11,676 nt of DNA from DATGKD01 sp035294855 (lineage in GTDB: Bacteria; Actinomycetota; Acidimicrobiia; Acidimicrobiales; UBA8190): assembly GCA_035294855.1 (NCBI GenBank), contig DATGKD010000174.1, forward strand, positions 1 to 11,676, in the 5' to 3' direction. A program made the position numbers and the translations under genes. Below, one piece after another: positions 1 to 6,126 of this stretch. The number at the start of each line of letters is the position of its first letter. Positions within the stretch are counted from its first letter, which is position 1. Below the pieces are notes generated by a model. The model saw only the letters and a program-made list of their open reading frames with translations, searched no databases and was not told the DNA's origin.

Positions 1-120
1 GGGGTCACTGCGGATCAATTCCGCCGCCTTGCGGGCGATGAGCCCCCGCAGGCTCTCTGCCCGGCCACCGGTGGCCGCCCGCCGCACACCCGCGTCGTCC
101 GCGTTCACTTCTCGGACCAT
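1..120 (-). CDS. Partial gene running off the left edge, N-terminal ~40 residues only
   Basis: A minus-strand frame opens at ATG 120-118 and stays open to the window edge, giving 40 residues that begin MVREVNADDAGVRR and end GLIARKAAELIRSDP. Third codon positions are almost all G or C, as in the confident genes here, and the predicted chain is charged and helical, which supports real coding. An alternative start is GTG 108-106. It lies 7 nt after a TATGGT hexamer (121-116), so the gene may be leaderless from that GTG. No family can be named from so little sequence. It diverges from the YdeI-like gene at 375. The overlapping minus-strand frame that stops at position 5 is a shadow. Confidence 0.5.
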   Translation of the reverse strand, partial: MVREVNADDAGVRRAATGGRAESLRGLIARKAAELIRSDP

Positions 121-121
121 A
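116..121 (-). promoter_or_regulatory. Candidate -10 box of the left-edge gene
   Basis: TATGGT reads on the minus strand and ends 7 nt before the GTG at 108. This is the spacing expected for a leaderless actinobacterial transcript. No convincing -35 is visible. If it is a real -10, the ATG at 120 lies inside it and cannot be the start. Confidence 0.25.
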
Positions 122-362
122 CCGACACCCGCACCGCGGGGACCAGAAGGCCTGCAGATGCGATTGACAGGCTGTGCAGCGCACGATGCGTCCACTGCCC
201 TCCGACCCCTGTCGTCGCGCCGCCACCTGACGAAACGCCTTGGGCTGCTCGCTCAACGATCAACACTCGCGTCGAGGTGCGCCCCGACGGATGGTTTCGG
301 GGCCTTCCGAACCGCTCGAACACCGGGGTTCTGATGGCCCGCCGATGGCGCCGCGGTGCGGG

Positions 363-368
363 TACCCT
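363..368 (+). promoter_or_regulatory. Candidate -10 box for the YdeI-like gene
   Basis: TACCCT lies 6 nt upstream of GTG 375, the geometry of a leaderless start. The surrounding 8-mer GGTACCCT recurs upstream of the acetyltransferase gene (5182-5189). No clear -35 is present. Confidence 0.3.
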
Positions 369-374
369 GGCGCG

Positions 375-641
375 GTGGGCAGCACGCGGGTGCCGGGCGG
401 AGTCGTGCACGACCTCCCCCGGGACTTGCGCGCGGCGCTCATCGCCAATCCCACCGCGCTCGGCGCCTGGAAGGACATCACGCCCCTCGCTCGCAACGAG
501 TTCATCTGCTGGGTCGAAGATGCCAAGCAAGAGATGACCCGAGAGCGCCGCATACGGCGGACGCAAGAAGAACTCGAAGAAGGCCAGCGTCGGCCTTGTT
601 GCTGGCCGGGGTGCAGCCACCGCGAGCGAAACGGGCGATAG
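375..641 (+). CDS. Short YdeI/OmpD-associated family protein
   Basis: An 88-residue protein with the pattern of the C-terminal 'bacteriocin-protection, YdeI or OmpD-associated' domain: a V-x-DLP-RDLRAAL opening (about residues 11-21), ANPTALGAWKDITPLARNEF (24-43), a W-x-EDAK helix (46-51), and the hallmark TRERRIRRTQEEL segment (55-67). It ends in a cysteine-rich tail, RRPCCWPGCSHR (72-83), which could bind metal. Members of this family have been linked to envelope stress and peptide resistance in enterobacteria, but the biochemical role is unknown. The GTG at 375 was chosen because the family homology begins near it and a TACCCT box sits 6 nt upstream. ATG 345 and ATG 240 are in frame but add residues of no recognisable character. 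It converges on the permease gene that ends at 689. Confidence 0.72.
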   Translation: MGSTRVPGGVVHDLPRDLRAALIANPTALGAWKDITPLARNEFICWVEDAKQEMTRERRIRRTQEELEEGQRRPCCWPGCSHRERNGR

Positions 642-688
642 CACCCGTCAGGCGCCGAGCGGAAGCCCTTTCGTCGCCGTGCAGCGCC

Positions 689-1594
689 TCAAGCGTCGCG
701 GCGCACGAGGACCCAGCACCCGAGGCCCAGGATCGCCACGGCGTACAGCACGAGCAAACCGAAGCCGGCCCATGGACTGAACGCGGGCCCGATCCGGTCG
801 GGCACACCGTGGGTGGAGAACATCACGAGTCCGATGTTGGCGGGCAGGTAGCGGGCCACGGCGTTGCTGATCGACGTCGGCAGGGCCTGGACGATAAGCG
901 GCAGGACCAGTACCACGCCGACGAAGGCCGCAATGGCCCCAGCCGTGTGCCGGATGACAGTGGCCAGGCCGAGCGCCAGCAGTCCGAGCACGGCGAGATA
1001 GAGGCCGGCACCCACGACCGCCCGCAGGACGTCGGGCTGCCCCAGCGACGCGGAGCCTGAGAAGAACGAGGCGGGAAGTTGACGGGGCACGGGTACGCCG
1101 AGTTGCTGGGCGTGCTGCAGGATCTTCGCCGACGGCCCGACGGTGTGCTTGGCCGACAGGATGGCCTGGCCGACGCCGAAGGCGCTGAAGGTGAGGATCT
1201 CACTCACGATCACCGCGACGATGCCGAAGACCACGACCTTGGCCCCGAGCACCACGCTGCGGCGCGGGACGGCCGACAGGGTGGCGCGGATCGTGCCGGT
1301 GCCGTACTCCGCGCTCATGACCAGGACACCCAAGACGCCGAAGATGAGCTGACCCAGGAAGACGCCGATCAAGCTGCGGCGGGTGGGGTCGTCGATGATG
1401 TCGGAGGCGCTGACCGTCCCGGTGCTGATGGCGCACAAGCCGATCACCGCGACGCTCATGGCGACCAACGTCCACATGGTGGACCGCACCGACCACAGCT
1501 TGGTCCACTCGGCCGCCATCGCCCCTCGAAGGCCCACCCGGCGGGAAGGCACCGCAAGCTGCATGCGCCCGGGCACCTCGAGCGCCGCGGTCAT
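689..1594 (-). CDS. ABC-2 type transporter permease (partner of the 1591-2493 ATPase)
   Basis: A 301-residue integral membrane protein. About six hydrophobic helices can be drawn (roughly residues 40-58, 75-94, 115-137, 190-212, 216-236 and 277-297). The N-terminal AAEWTKLWSVRSTMWT stretch (27-42) and the AEYGTGTIR motif (95-103) after the second helix are typical of actinobacterial ABC-2 permeases that pair with a separate ATPase and export drugs, peptides or lipids. A soluble loop lies at about 145-188. The start ATG 1594 overlaps the ATPase stop as ATGA, with a purine-rich GAGGCGGA stretch just upstream, so translation is probably coupled. The substrate cannot be read from the sequence. 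The gene is last in its transcription unit. I see no strong terminator hairpin between it and the convergent gene ending at 641. Confidence 0.85.
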   Translation of the reverse strand: MTAALEVPGRMQLAVPSRRVGLRGAMAAEWTKLWSVRSTMWTLVAMSVAVIGLCAISTGTVSASDIIDDPTRRSLIGVFLGQLIFGVLGVLVMSAEYGTGTIRATLSAVPRRSVVLGAKVVVFGIVAVIVSEILTFSAFGVGQAILSAKHTVGPSAKILQHAQQLGVPVPRQLPASFFSGSASLGQPDVLRAVVGAGLYLAVLGLLALGLATVIRHTAGAIAAFVGVVLVLPLIVQALPTSISNAVARYLPANIGLVMFSTHGVPDRIGPAFSPWAGFGLLVLYAVAILGLGCWVLVRRDA

Positions 1595-2493
1595 GATCCG
1601 CCTCGGAACTCGACGGACTCGTCGGTCAACTCCATGAACGCGTCCTCCAGTGAGGCAACCGGTGTCAGCTCGTGCAAGACGATGCCCGACGACGCGGCGA
1701 GCGCGCCCACCTCCGGGGCCGACATACCGGTGATCGTCATCGACCCGTCCGGGTCGGAGATGACCGTCCCGCCGGCGTCGGTCACGGCGTCGGAAAGTTG
1801 GTGCGAGGACGGTGTGCGGACTTTGACCGACTGACGCGAGCTGCGCGCCACGAAGTCGGCGACCGACGTCTCGGCGATGAGCTTGCCCTTGCCGATGACG
1901 ACGAGGTGGTCGGCCGTGAGCGCCATCTCGGCCATGAGGTGGCTCGACACGAACACCGTTCGGCCTTCGGCCGCCAGCTTCTTGCAGAGTGTGCGCACCC
2001 AGCGGATGCCCTCGGGATCGAGGCCGTTCACAGGCTCGTCGAAGAGCAGCACCCCCGGGTCGCCGAGCAGCGCGGAGGCGATGCCCAATCGCTGGCCCAT
2101 GCCCAGCGAGAACTTGCCCGCCCGCTTGCGTGCCACCGCGGTGAGTCCCACGAGCTCGAGCACCTCGTCGACGCGCGCTTTCGGGATGGCGTTGCTCCGG
2201 GCGAGGGTGAGCAGGTGCGCACGTGCGGACCGGCCGGGGTGGATCGCCTTCGCTTCCAGGAGGCCGCCGACCTCACGCAGCGGCCAAGGCAGATCGTGGT
2301 AGCGGCGCCCCGACACGGTGACGGTGCCCGACGCGGGCCAGTCGAGACCCATGATCATCCGCATCGTGGTGGACTTGCCGGAGCCATTCGGCCCGAGGAA
2401 CCCGGTCACTGCACCCGGGCGCACGTCGAATGACAGATCGTCGACGGCGATCACGTCGCCGAACCGCTTGGAGAGCCCACGGGCCTCGATCAC
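1591..2493 (-). CDS. ABC transporter ATP-binding protein (BcrA-like)
   Basis: A 300-residue nucleotide-binding subunit that drives the permease encoded immediately downstream. Visible motifs: Walker A GPNGSGKS (34-41), signature SLGMG (129-133), Walker B VLLFDE (148-153), D-loop NGLDPEG (156-162), and switch histidine H185 in SSH. The Q-loop glutamine is replaced: the segment reads GGLLEAKAIHP (76-86), a form seen in BcrA-type actinobacterial exporter ATPases. A C-terminal domain (about 210-300) follows the ATPase core and ends in LEDAFMELT, the usual tail of this group. The start is GTG 2493. A TAGGCT hexamer 6 nt upstream suggests a leaderless transcript, and the GAGGA at 2499-2495 is too close to serve as a normal ribosome binding site. 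It overlaps the permease by 4 bp. Confidence 0.9.
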   Translation of the reverse strand: MIEARGLSKRFGDVIAVDDLSFDVRPGAVTGFLGPNGSGKSTTMRMIMGLDWPASGTVTVSGRRYHDLPWPLREVGGLLEAKAIHPGRSARAHLLTLARSNAIPKARVDEVLELVGLTAVARKRAGKFSLGMGQRLGIASALLGDPGVLLFDEPVNGLDPEGIRWVRTLCKKLAAEGRTVFVSSHLMAEMALTADHLVVIGKGKLIAETSVADFVARSSRQSVKVRTPSSHQLSDAVTDAGGTVISDPDGSMTITGMSAPEVGALAASSGIVLHELTPVASLEDAFMELTDESVEFRGGS

Positions 2494-2499
2494 GTCCTC

Positions 2500-2505
2500 A
2501 GCCTA
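2500..2505 (-). promoter_or_regulatory. Candidate -10 box of the second exporter pair
   Basis: TAGGCT on the minus strand lies 6 nt before GTG 2493, as expected for a leaderless mRNA. The 92-bp gap (2494-2585) is the only real gap in the five-gene exporter cluster, so the second pair may have its own promoter as well as read-through. No good -35 was found. An 11-bp odd palindrome (2507-2517) lies just upstream of the box and is weak evidence for an operator. Confidence 0.3.
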
Positions 2506-2585
2506 AGACGCCGCGTCCGCGCGTTGTTATCGGGGACATCCCTGACCCGAGTGGTCGTAGGAAGACCCCGGCACGCTCCGAATGC

Positions 2586-3389
2586 TCAGGCGCGCCGGCG
2601 ATTGCGGTAGAGGTGCAGCGCCCAGAGGTAGCACGTCAGTGCGATGCCGACACTCCACGCCACCGCGGCCAGGGCGTTGTCCCCGATTGGGGCGCCGGCG
2701 AGCAATCCTCGCACTGTCGTGGTCACCGACGTGAAGGGTTGAAACTCGGCGAACTGGCGGAGCCCGGTCGGCATGGTCCCGGTCGGAACGAAGCCACTGC
2801 CCAGGAACGGCAGCAACGTCAGGAACATCGGTGTGTTGCTGGCGGTCTCGACACTCTTCGCCGCCAGCCCGAGCGCGGTGGCCAGCCAGATGAGGGCCAG
2901 GGCGAACAGGGCGAGGATGCCGACGGTGGCGAGCCACGCGGCTGCGTCGGCGGTGGGGCGGAAACCCATGGCCACCGCCACGCCGAGGACGACGCCCAGG
3001 CTGGCCAGGGTCTGGATCATGCTGGCCAGGACGTGGCCGGTGAGCACGGCGGAACGGGCGATCGCCATCGTGCGGAAGCGGTCGATGATCCCCCCCGTCA
3101 TGTCCATCGCCACCGTGACCGCCGTGCCCTGGACCGCGGCGGCCACCGTGATGAGCAAGATGCCCGGGGCGACGTAGTTCACGTACCCGGCGCGACCCGA
3201 ATGTCCGCCGGTGAGCGCCGGCTCCAGTCCGTGACCGAGCTGGCCGCCGAACACGTACACGAACAGCAAGAGGAACACGATCGGCATGCCGACCAGCAGC
3301 ACCGTCATGGACGGGTAGCGCACCAGGCGCCGGAGGCCTCGTCGCAGCATGGTGGCGGAATCGCTGACCGTGAGAGCGAACGTGGTCAT
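2586..3389 (-). CDS. ABC-2 type permease, DrrB-like
   Basis: A 267-residue membrane subunit of a DrrAB-type exporter. Hydrophobic helices lie at about 28-48, 74-96, 116-141, 150-175, 186-204 and 238-260. Family landmarks include the RYPSMTVLLVGMPIVFLLLF first helix, the YVAPGI segment (72-77), GGIIDRFRTM (99-108) in the cytoplasmic loop, the MGFRP step (141-145), and the PTGLRQFAEFQPFT segment (207-220) before the last helix. The DrrAB family exports daunorubicin-like antibiotics and other amphipathic compounds, but the substrate here is unknown. ATG 3389 overlaps the ATPase stop (ATGA) and has a strong Shine-Dalgarno, GGAGGTG (3402-3396). It is co-transcribed with the ATPase and regulator upstream. 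Confidence 0.9.
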   Translation of the reverse strand: MTTFALTVSDSATMLRRGLRRLVRYPSMTVLLVGMPIVFLLLFVYVFGGQLGHGLEPALTGGHSGRAGYVNYVAPGILLITVAAAVQGTAVTVAMDMTGGIIDRFRTMAIARSAVLTGHVLASMIQTLASLGVVLGVAVAMGFRPTADAAAWLATVGILALFALALIWLATALGLAAKSVETASNTPMFLTLLPFLGSGFVPTGTMPTGLRQFAEFQPFTSVTTTVRGLLAGAPIGDNALAAVAWSVGIALTCYLWALHLYRNRRRA

Positions 3390-4342
3390 GACAACACCTC
3401 CGCCAGCGCCGTGGCATGGCCCGTCACGGCGAAGAACACGTCGTCGAGGTCGGGGGTGTGGATCGACAGGTGCTCGATCTCGATGTCCGCGCCGTCGAGC
3501 CGGTCGAGCACCTTCCGCAACGAGGACACGGTGCCGTCGCTCGGAACCTGGAGGACGAGCTTGTCGACGTCGTCGGCCGAGCCGTCGAAGAGGCCCGCCG
3601 CCGCCCGCAGCGCGTCGGGCGTGGCGAACTGCAGACGGACATGTCCTCCCGGGATGCGCCGCTTCAGTTCGTCGGGCGTTCCCTCGGCGACGATCCGGCC
3701 GTGGTCGAGAACGGCGATGCGATCGGCCAGCTCGTCAGCCTCTTCCAAGTACTGGGTCGTGAGAAAGATGGTCACACCGTTTCGCACAAGGCCCCGAATG
3801 CTGTCCCACATGGTGTGCCGACTGCGCGGGTCGAGCCCCGTGGTGGGCTCGTCGAGGAAGATCACCTCCGGGGATCCGACGAGGGTCATCGCCAGGTCCA
3901 GCCTCCGGCGCATCCCGCCTGAGTACGTGGCGGCCGGCTTCCGGGCCGCGTCGGTCAGGTCGAAGCGTTCGAGCAGCTCGCTGATCCGTGCTCGACCGAC
4001 GACGCGGTCGAGGTGGTTGAGATCGGCCATGAGGCGCAGGTTCTCTTCGCCGGTCATGAGCTCGTCGAACGCCGAGAACTGGCCCGTCACGCCGATGGCG
4101 CCGCGCACGGCGTCCGCATCGGCCAGCACGTCGTGGCCAGCCACCCACACGCGGCCCGCGTCCGGGAGGAGCAGCGTGGACATGATCTGGACCATCGTCG
4201 TCTTGCCGGCGCCATTGGGCCCGAGCAGAGCAAAGACGGTGCCTTCTTCGACCGTGATGTCGATGCCGTCGAGCACGGTGTGCCCGGCGAAGCGCTTCGA
4301 GAGCCCCCGGGCGAGGATGCCCGGGGGACGCGCGCTGCTCAT
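3386..4342 (-). CDS. ABC transporter ATP-binding protein, DrrA-like
   Basis: A 318-residue ATPase subunit of the DrrAB-type exporter. Motifs: Walker A GPNGAGKT (41-48), Q-loop GQ with Q88, signature SGGM (141-144), Walker B VIFLDE (160-165), D-loop TGLDPRSR (168-175). The switch position reads LTTQYLEEAD with Q197 instead of histidine, a known trait of DrrA proteins rather than a defect. A C-terminal domain of about 80 residues follows, as in DrrA, where it contacts the permease. The frame extends upstream to 4600, but the ABC fold starts about nine residues after ATG 4342, and that ATG overlaps the regulator stop as ATGA, so 4342 is the start. The long extension is only the antisense-register shadow of the regulator gene. 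Confidence 0.92.
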   Translation of the reverse strand: MSSARPPGILARGLSKRFAGHTVLDGIDITVEEGTVFALLGPNGAGKTTMVQIMSTLLLPDAGRVWVAGHDVLADADAVRGAIGVTGQFSAFDELMTGEENLRLMADLNHLDRVVGRARISELLERFDLTDAARKPAATYSGGMRRRLDLAMTLVGSPEVIFLDEPTTGLDPRSRHTMWDSIRGLVRNGVTIFLTTQYLEEADELADRIAVLDHGRIVAEGTPDELKRRIPGGHVRLQFATPDALRAAAGLFDGSADDVDKLVLQVPSDGTVSSLRKVLDRLDGADIEIEHLSIHTPDLDDVFFAVTGHATALAEVLS

Positions 4343-4851
4343 CGGGGGCGTCCCGATCGTGGCTGCTCGGGCAGTTCCCCGGCCTCGACGAGCGCCGCCC
4401 GGCGGGACTTCCATTCCTGCTCGAAGACGGGCATCTGCTCCAGCAGGAAATCGGCGAACGCCGAGATCTCCAACAGCACGGCGCGCCGGTCCGGTGGAGC
4501 GTCCCGGAGCACCTCGAGTCCCTCGCGGGCCAACTCGCCCAGCTCCTCGTACTCGGTGATGTCCATCCCCATCGACTGCGGCGAGCTGAGGTCGAGGCAC
4601 ACCCGGTCCATACGTTCGCCCGCGATCCGCGTGCGCCTGACCGCCCGCATCGTCTCCAGGGTCTTGACCGCACCGGCGATCGCGCTGCGGCTGGCGAGCA
4701 GCGCTTCGGCCAGCTCGGCGATGGTCTGCTCGGGTGGGTCGCAGACGGCGAGATAGCCCATGAGCCGCCCGACCATGGGCGGGAAGGCGTAGCGGCGGGC
4801 GTAGTAGCGGCCCATGTGGTCAGCGAAGGTGATCTCGGCGTCGGTCGGCAT
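4339..4851 (-). CDS. GbsR/MarR-like winged-helix transcriptional regulator
   Basis: A 170-residue regulator, probably controlling its own operon with the DrrAB exporter. The N-terminal helix HMGRYYARRYAFPP is followed by a wing-helix-turn-helix at about residues 43-89: TIAELAEALLASRSAIAGAV holds the recognition helix, and RRTRIAGERMDRV forms the wing. A C-terminal helical part (about 97-158, with EYEELGELAREGLEVLRDAP and FADFLLEQMP) probably gives the dimer interface. This layout matches the GbsR-type branch of MarR proteins often found next to drrAB genes. Start: ATG 4851 is preferred. TTG 4860 is in frame, but a TAGTGT box (4869-4864) would put the transcript start downstream of it. No Shine-Dalgarno is evident. 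An inverted repeat at 4876-4901 overlaps the promoter. The stop overlaps the ATPase start by 4 bp. Confidence 0.85.
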   Translation of the reverse strand: MPTDAEITFADHMGRYYARRYAFPPMVGRLMGYLAVCDPPEQTIAELAEALLASRSAIAGAVKTLETMRAVRRTRIAGERMDRVCLDLSSPQSMGMDITEYEELGELAREGLEVLRDAPPDRRAVLLEISAFADFLLEQMPVFEQEWKSRRAALVEAGELPEQPRSGRPR

Positions 4852-4863
4852 CGACCACAAGAT

Positions 4864-4869
4864 ACACTA
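4864..4869 (-). promoter_or_regulatory. Candidate -10 box of the regulator-exporter operon
   Basis: TAGTGT on the minus strand lies 12 nt before ATG 4851, implying a very short or absent leader. A second candidate, TATGTT (4886-4881), lies inside the inverted repeat and would give a leader of about 23 nt. Neither has a good -35 at 17-18 nt. Either choice puts the operator on top of the promoter. Confidence 0.35.
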
Positions 4870-4875
4870 ATCACG

Positions 4876-4901
4876 GAGATAACATAAATCTGTGTTATCT
4901 C
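4876..4901. promoter_or_regulatory. 26-bp inverted repeat, likely operator of the GbsR/MarR-like regulator
   Basis: Arms GAGATAACA (4876-4884) and TGTTATCTC (4893-4901) are perfect 9-bp inverted copies separated by 8 nt, so equivalent half-sites are 17 bp apart. This suits a winged-helix dimer. The element is AT-rich in a very GC-rich window, starts 24 bp upstream of the regulator ATG, and overlaps or abuts the candidate promoter. Autorepression of the regulator-DrrAB operon is the natural reading. The regulator as ligand is inferred from position. Confidence 0.65.
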
Positions 4902-5027
4902 GATTCTTCCTGGCGTTACTGGTCGCCCGGGGAGGGGCCACCGATCCGCTGCGCTCCCCTACCTCCCGGTCGCCTCGGTCTTGGCCTGCTGCAGGATCGG
5001 CGAACCGCTTTCGACACCACCGGAGCG

Positions 5028-5142
5028 TCGGGCGGACTGCCGTCGCGCTGGACGGACGTGCCGGGCCGTCGTCGCGTACGGGGGCGGACGGACGGCAGCT
5101 CGTCGACTCCCAGGTCAGCTCGCCTGGGAATCGACCGCCCGA
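5028..5142 (-). ncRNA. Candidate structured RNA: three-way junction of nested inverted repeats
   Basis: Three helices fit together. P1 pairs 5028-5034 (TCGGGCG) with 5136-5142 (CGCCCGA). P2 pairs 5037-5044 (CTGCCGTC) with 5091-5098 (GACGGCAG). P3 pairs 5102-5114 with 5123-5135, a 13-bp helix with an 8-nt loop. P2 and P3 sit side by side inside P1 with only 1-3 unpaired bases at the junction. Read as minus-strand RNA, the one mismatch in P3 (C5107/A5130) becomes a G-U pair and P2 gains a G-U pair (5099/5036), which favours that strand. No promoter for the element, U-tract or known RNA family was recognised. It could be a small RNA, a long leader of the regulator operon, or a DNA-level signal. 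Confidence 0.35.
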
Positions 5143-5183
5143 ATCGTTTGCCGGAGCCAAGGAATGGGGCGGATCCCGCCCGG

Positions 5184-5189
5184 TACCCT
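5184..5189 (+). promoter_or_regulatory. Candidate -10 box for the acetyltransferase gene
   Basis: TACCCT within GGTACCCT, the same 8-mer seen at 361-368. It would start transcription near 5196 and give a leader of about 32 nt. The -35 position 17 nt upstream reads GGAATG, not a housekeeping consensus. Confidence 0.3.
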
Positions 5190-5227
5190 CGGCCGCGACG
5201 CGCCCGCCACGGGCGTCTTGACCTTCC

Positions 5228-6061
5228 ATGCCCTCCTCAGCCGGATTTCCGCGATTCGACGCCGCCGACATCGACGTGGTGGCGGACCTCGCCCGACGCT
5301 CGGTGCCCGACTCGCCGAGTCCCGCCGAGCTCGCCGAGAGCCTGTTCAGCGAGGACCAACCGGCCGTCGTGCGCGGTGACCCGCAGGTCGGGTTCGTGGC
5401 CAGCGCACGCACGGGCGACGCCGGTTACGTCCGCGTCATGGGCGTGGTCCCCGCCGTGCGGCGGCGGGGACACGGCGTGGCGCTCCTGCGGGCCGCCGAG
5501 GAAGACCTGCGCGCGGGCGGAGCGACGTCGGTGCAGGTGGGAGCTGACCCGCCGTACTACCTCTATCCGGGCGTGGAGACGACGGCGACGGCGATGCTGT
5601 GCCTCCTCGAACGCGAGCGCTACCAGCGCGCCGACGCCAACTTCAACATGGCGGTCGACCTCGACGCGTTGCCCCCCGATCCCGGCGGCCACGAACCCGC
5701 CACCCAGGCCGAGCGGGCCGAGGTCACCGAGTGGATGGAGCGGCACTGGCCCAATTGGACGCCCGAGGCCCTGCGCGCCCTCGACCATTCCAGCCTCGTC
5801 ATCGGGCGCGACACCGACGGCATCACGGCGATCTGTGCGTACGACGTGAACCGCGCCGGGTTCCTGGGGCCGGTGGCCGTGCGCGGTGACCTCTGGGGGA
5901 AGGGCGCCGGGCGGCCGGTTCTCATCGGCGCGCTGCACCGCATACGGGCATCCGGGCGACGACGCGTCGAAGTCGCCTGGGTCGGGCCCATCCGCCCGTA
6001 CGCCGGCGTGGGGGCCACCATCAGCCGCGTGTTCTTCGTCTATCGGAAGTCGCTCGCCTGA
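5228..6061 (+). CDS. Tandem-domain GNAT family N-acetyltransferase
   Basis: A 277-residue protein built from two GNAT domains, predicted to move an acetyl group from acetyl-CoA to an amine. The N-terminal domain has the motif A strand and pyrophosphate loop VMGVVPAVRRRGHGVALL, with R78-R79-R80-G81-H82-G83 as the CoA-binding loop. The C-terminal domain repeats the plan with GPVAVRGDLWGKGAG, whose loop is G224-K225-G226-A227-G228, followed by VEVAWVGP and a PYAGVGATISRVFFVYRK end typical of the last GNAT strands. Both loops look usable, so neither domain is plainly dead. Start ATG 5228 has no clear Shine-Dalgarno. The acceptor is unknown. The gene lies 100 bp upstream of the amine oxidase, which has its own promoter, so a shared role in amine metabolism is only a guess. 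Confidence 0.85.
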   Translation: MPSSAGFPRFDAADIDVVADLARRSVPDSPSPAELAESLFSEDQPAVVRGDPQVGFVASARTGDAGYVRVMGVVPAVRRRGHGVALLRAAEEDLRAGGATSVQVGADPPYYLYPGVETTATAMLCLLERERYQRADANFNMAVDLDALPPDPGGHEPATQAERAEVTEWMERHWPNWTPEALRALDHSSLVIGRDTDGITAICAYDVNRAGFLGPVAVRGDLWGKGAGRPVLIGALHRIRASGRRRVEVAWVGPIRPYAGVGATISRVFFVYRKSLA

Positions 6062-6079
6062 CCGAGACGCCCAGCTCGG

Positions 6080-6109
6080 TTGCCGTGTGACCCGAGCCGG
6101 CCGTACCGT
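6080..6109 (+). promoter_or_regulatory. Promoter of the amine oxidase gene
   Basis: TTGCCG (6080-6085) and TACCGT (6104-6109) are separated by 18 nt, a reasonable actinobacterial housekeeping promoter and the best -35/-10 pair seen in the window. The expected transcript start is near 6116, leaving a leader of about 46 nt before GTG 6162. It lies just after the acetyltransferase stop (6059-6061). Confidence 0.5.
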
Positions 6110-6126
6110 GACATCGTCCGAGCACC

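Larger units (their letters stand above)
4852..5227. other. 376-bp intergenic region between the divergent regulator and acetyltransferase genes
   Basis: It holds the regulator promoter and operator (4864-4901), a stretch with nothing recognisable (4902-5027), a set of nested inverted repeats (5028-5142), and a candidate promoter for the acetyltransferase (5184-5189). A plus-strand frame from TTG 4892 to 5221 is open but has Arg/Ser/Pro-rich composition, no ribosome binding site and no family resemblance. I do not call it a gene. Confidence 0.6.

Noticed and set aside
164..169. Perfect TTGACA hexamer in the left intergenic region
   Set aside because: No -10 box lies 16-19 nt downstream on the same strand, so it is probably chance.
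296..311. TTCGG...CCGAA short inverted repeat
   Set aside because: Only five base pairs, and such repeats are expected often at this base composition.
652..695. AGGCGC...GCGCCT repeat near the end of the permease gene
   Set aside because: Six-bp arms with a loop of nearly 30 nt and no T-tract. It is not a credible terminator.
2531..2570. CGGGG...CCCCG and GGTC...GACC repeats between the two exporter pairs
   Set aside because: The stems are 4-5 bp and overlap one another, too weak to call a terminator.
2430..4559. 709-residue plus-strand open frame
   Set aside because: It lies antisense to the DrrA/DrrB genes, is Arg/Ser/Pro-rich with no family resemblance, and is a by-product of GC-rich codon use.
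4343..4600. 86-residue N-terminal extension of the DrrA-like ATPase
   Set aside because: The ABC fold begins right after ATG 4342, which overlaps the regulator stop. The extension is the regulator gene read in another frame.
4892..5221. 109-residue plus-strand open frame from a TTG
   Set aside because: It has no ribosome binding site and low-complexity Arg/Ser/Pro content, and it runs through the operator and the structured repeats.
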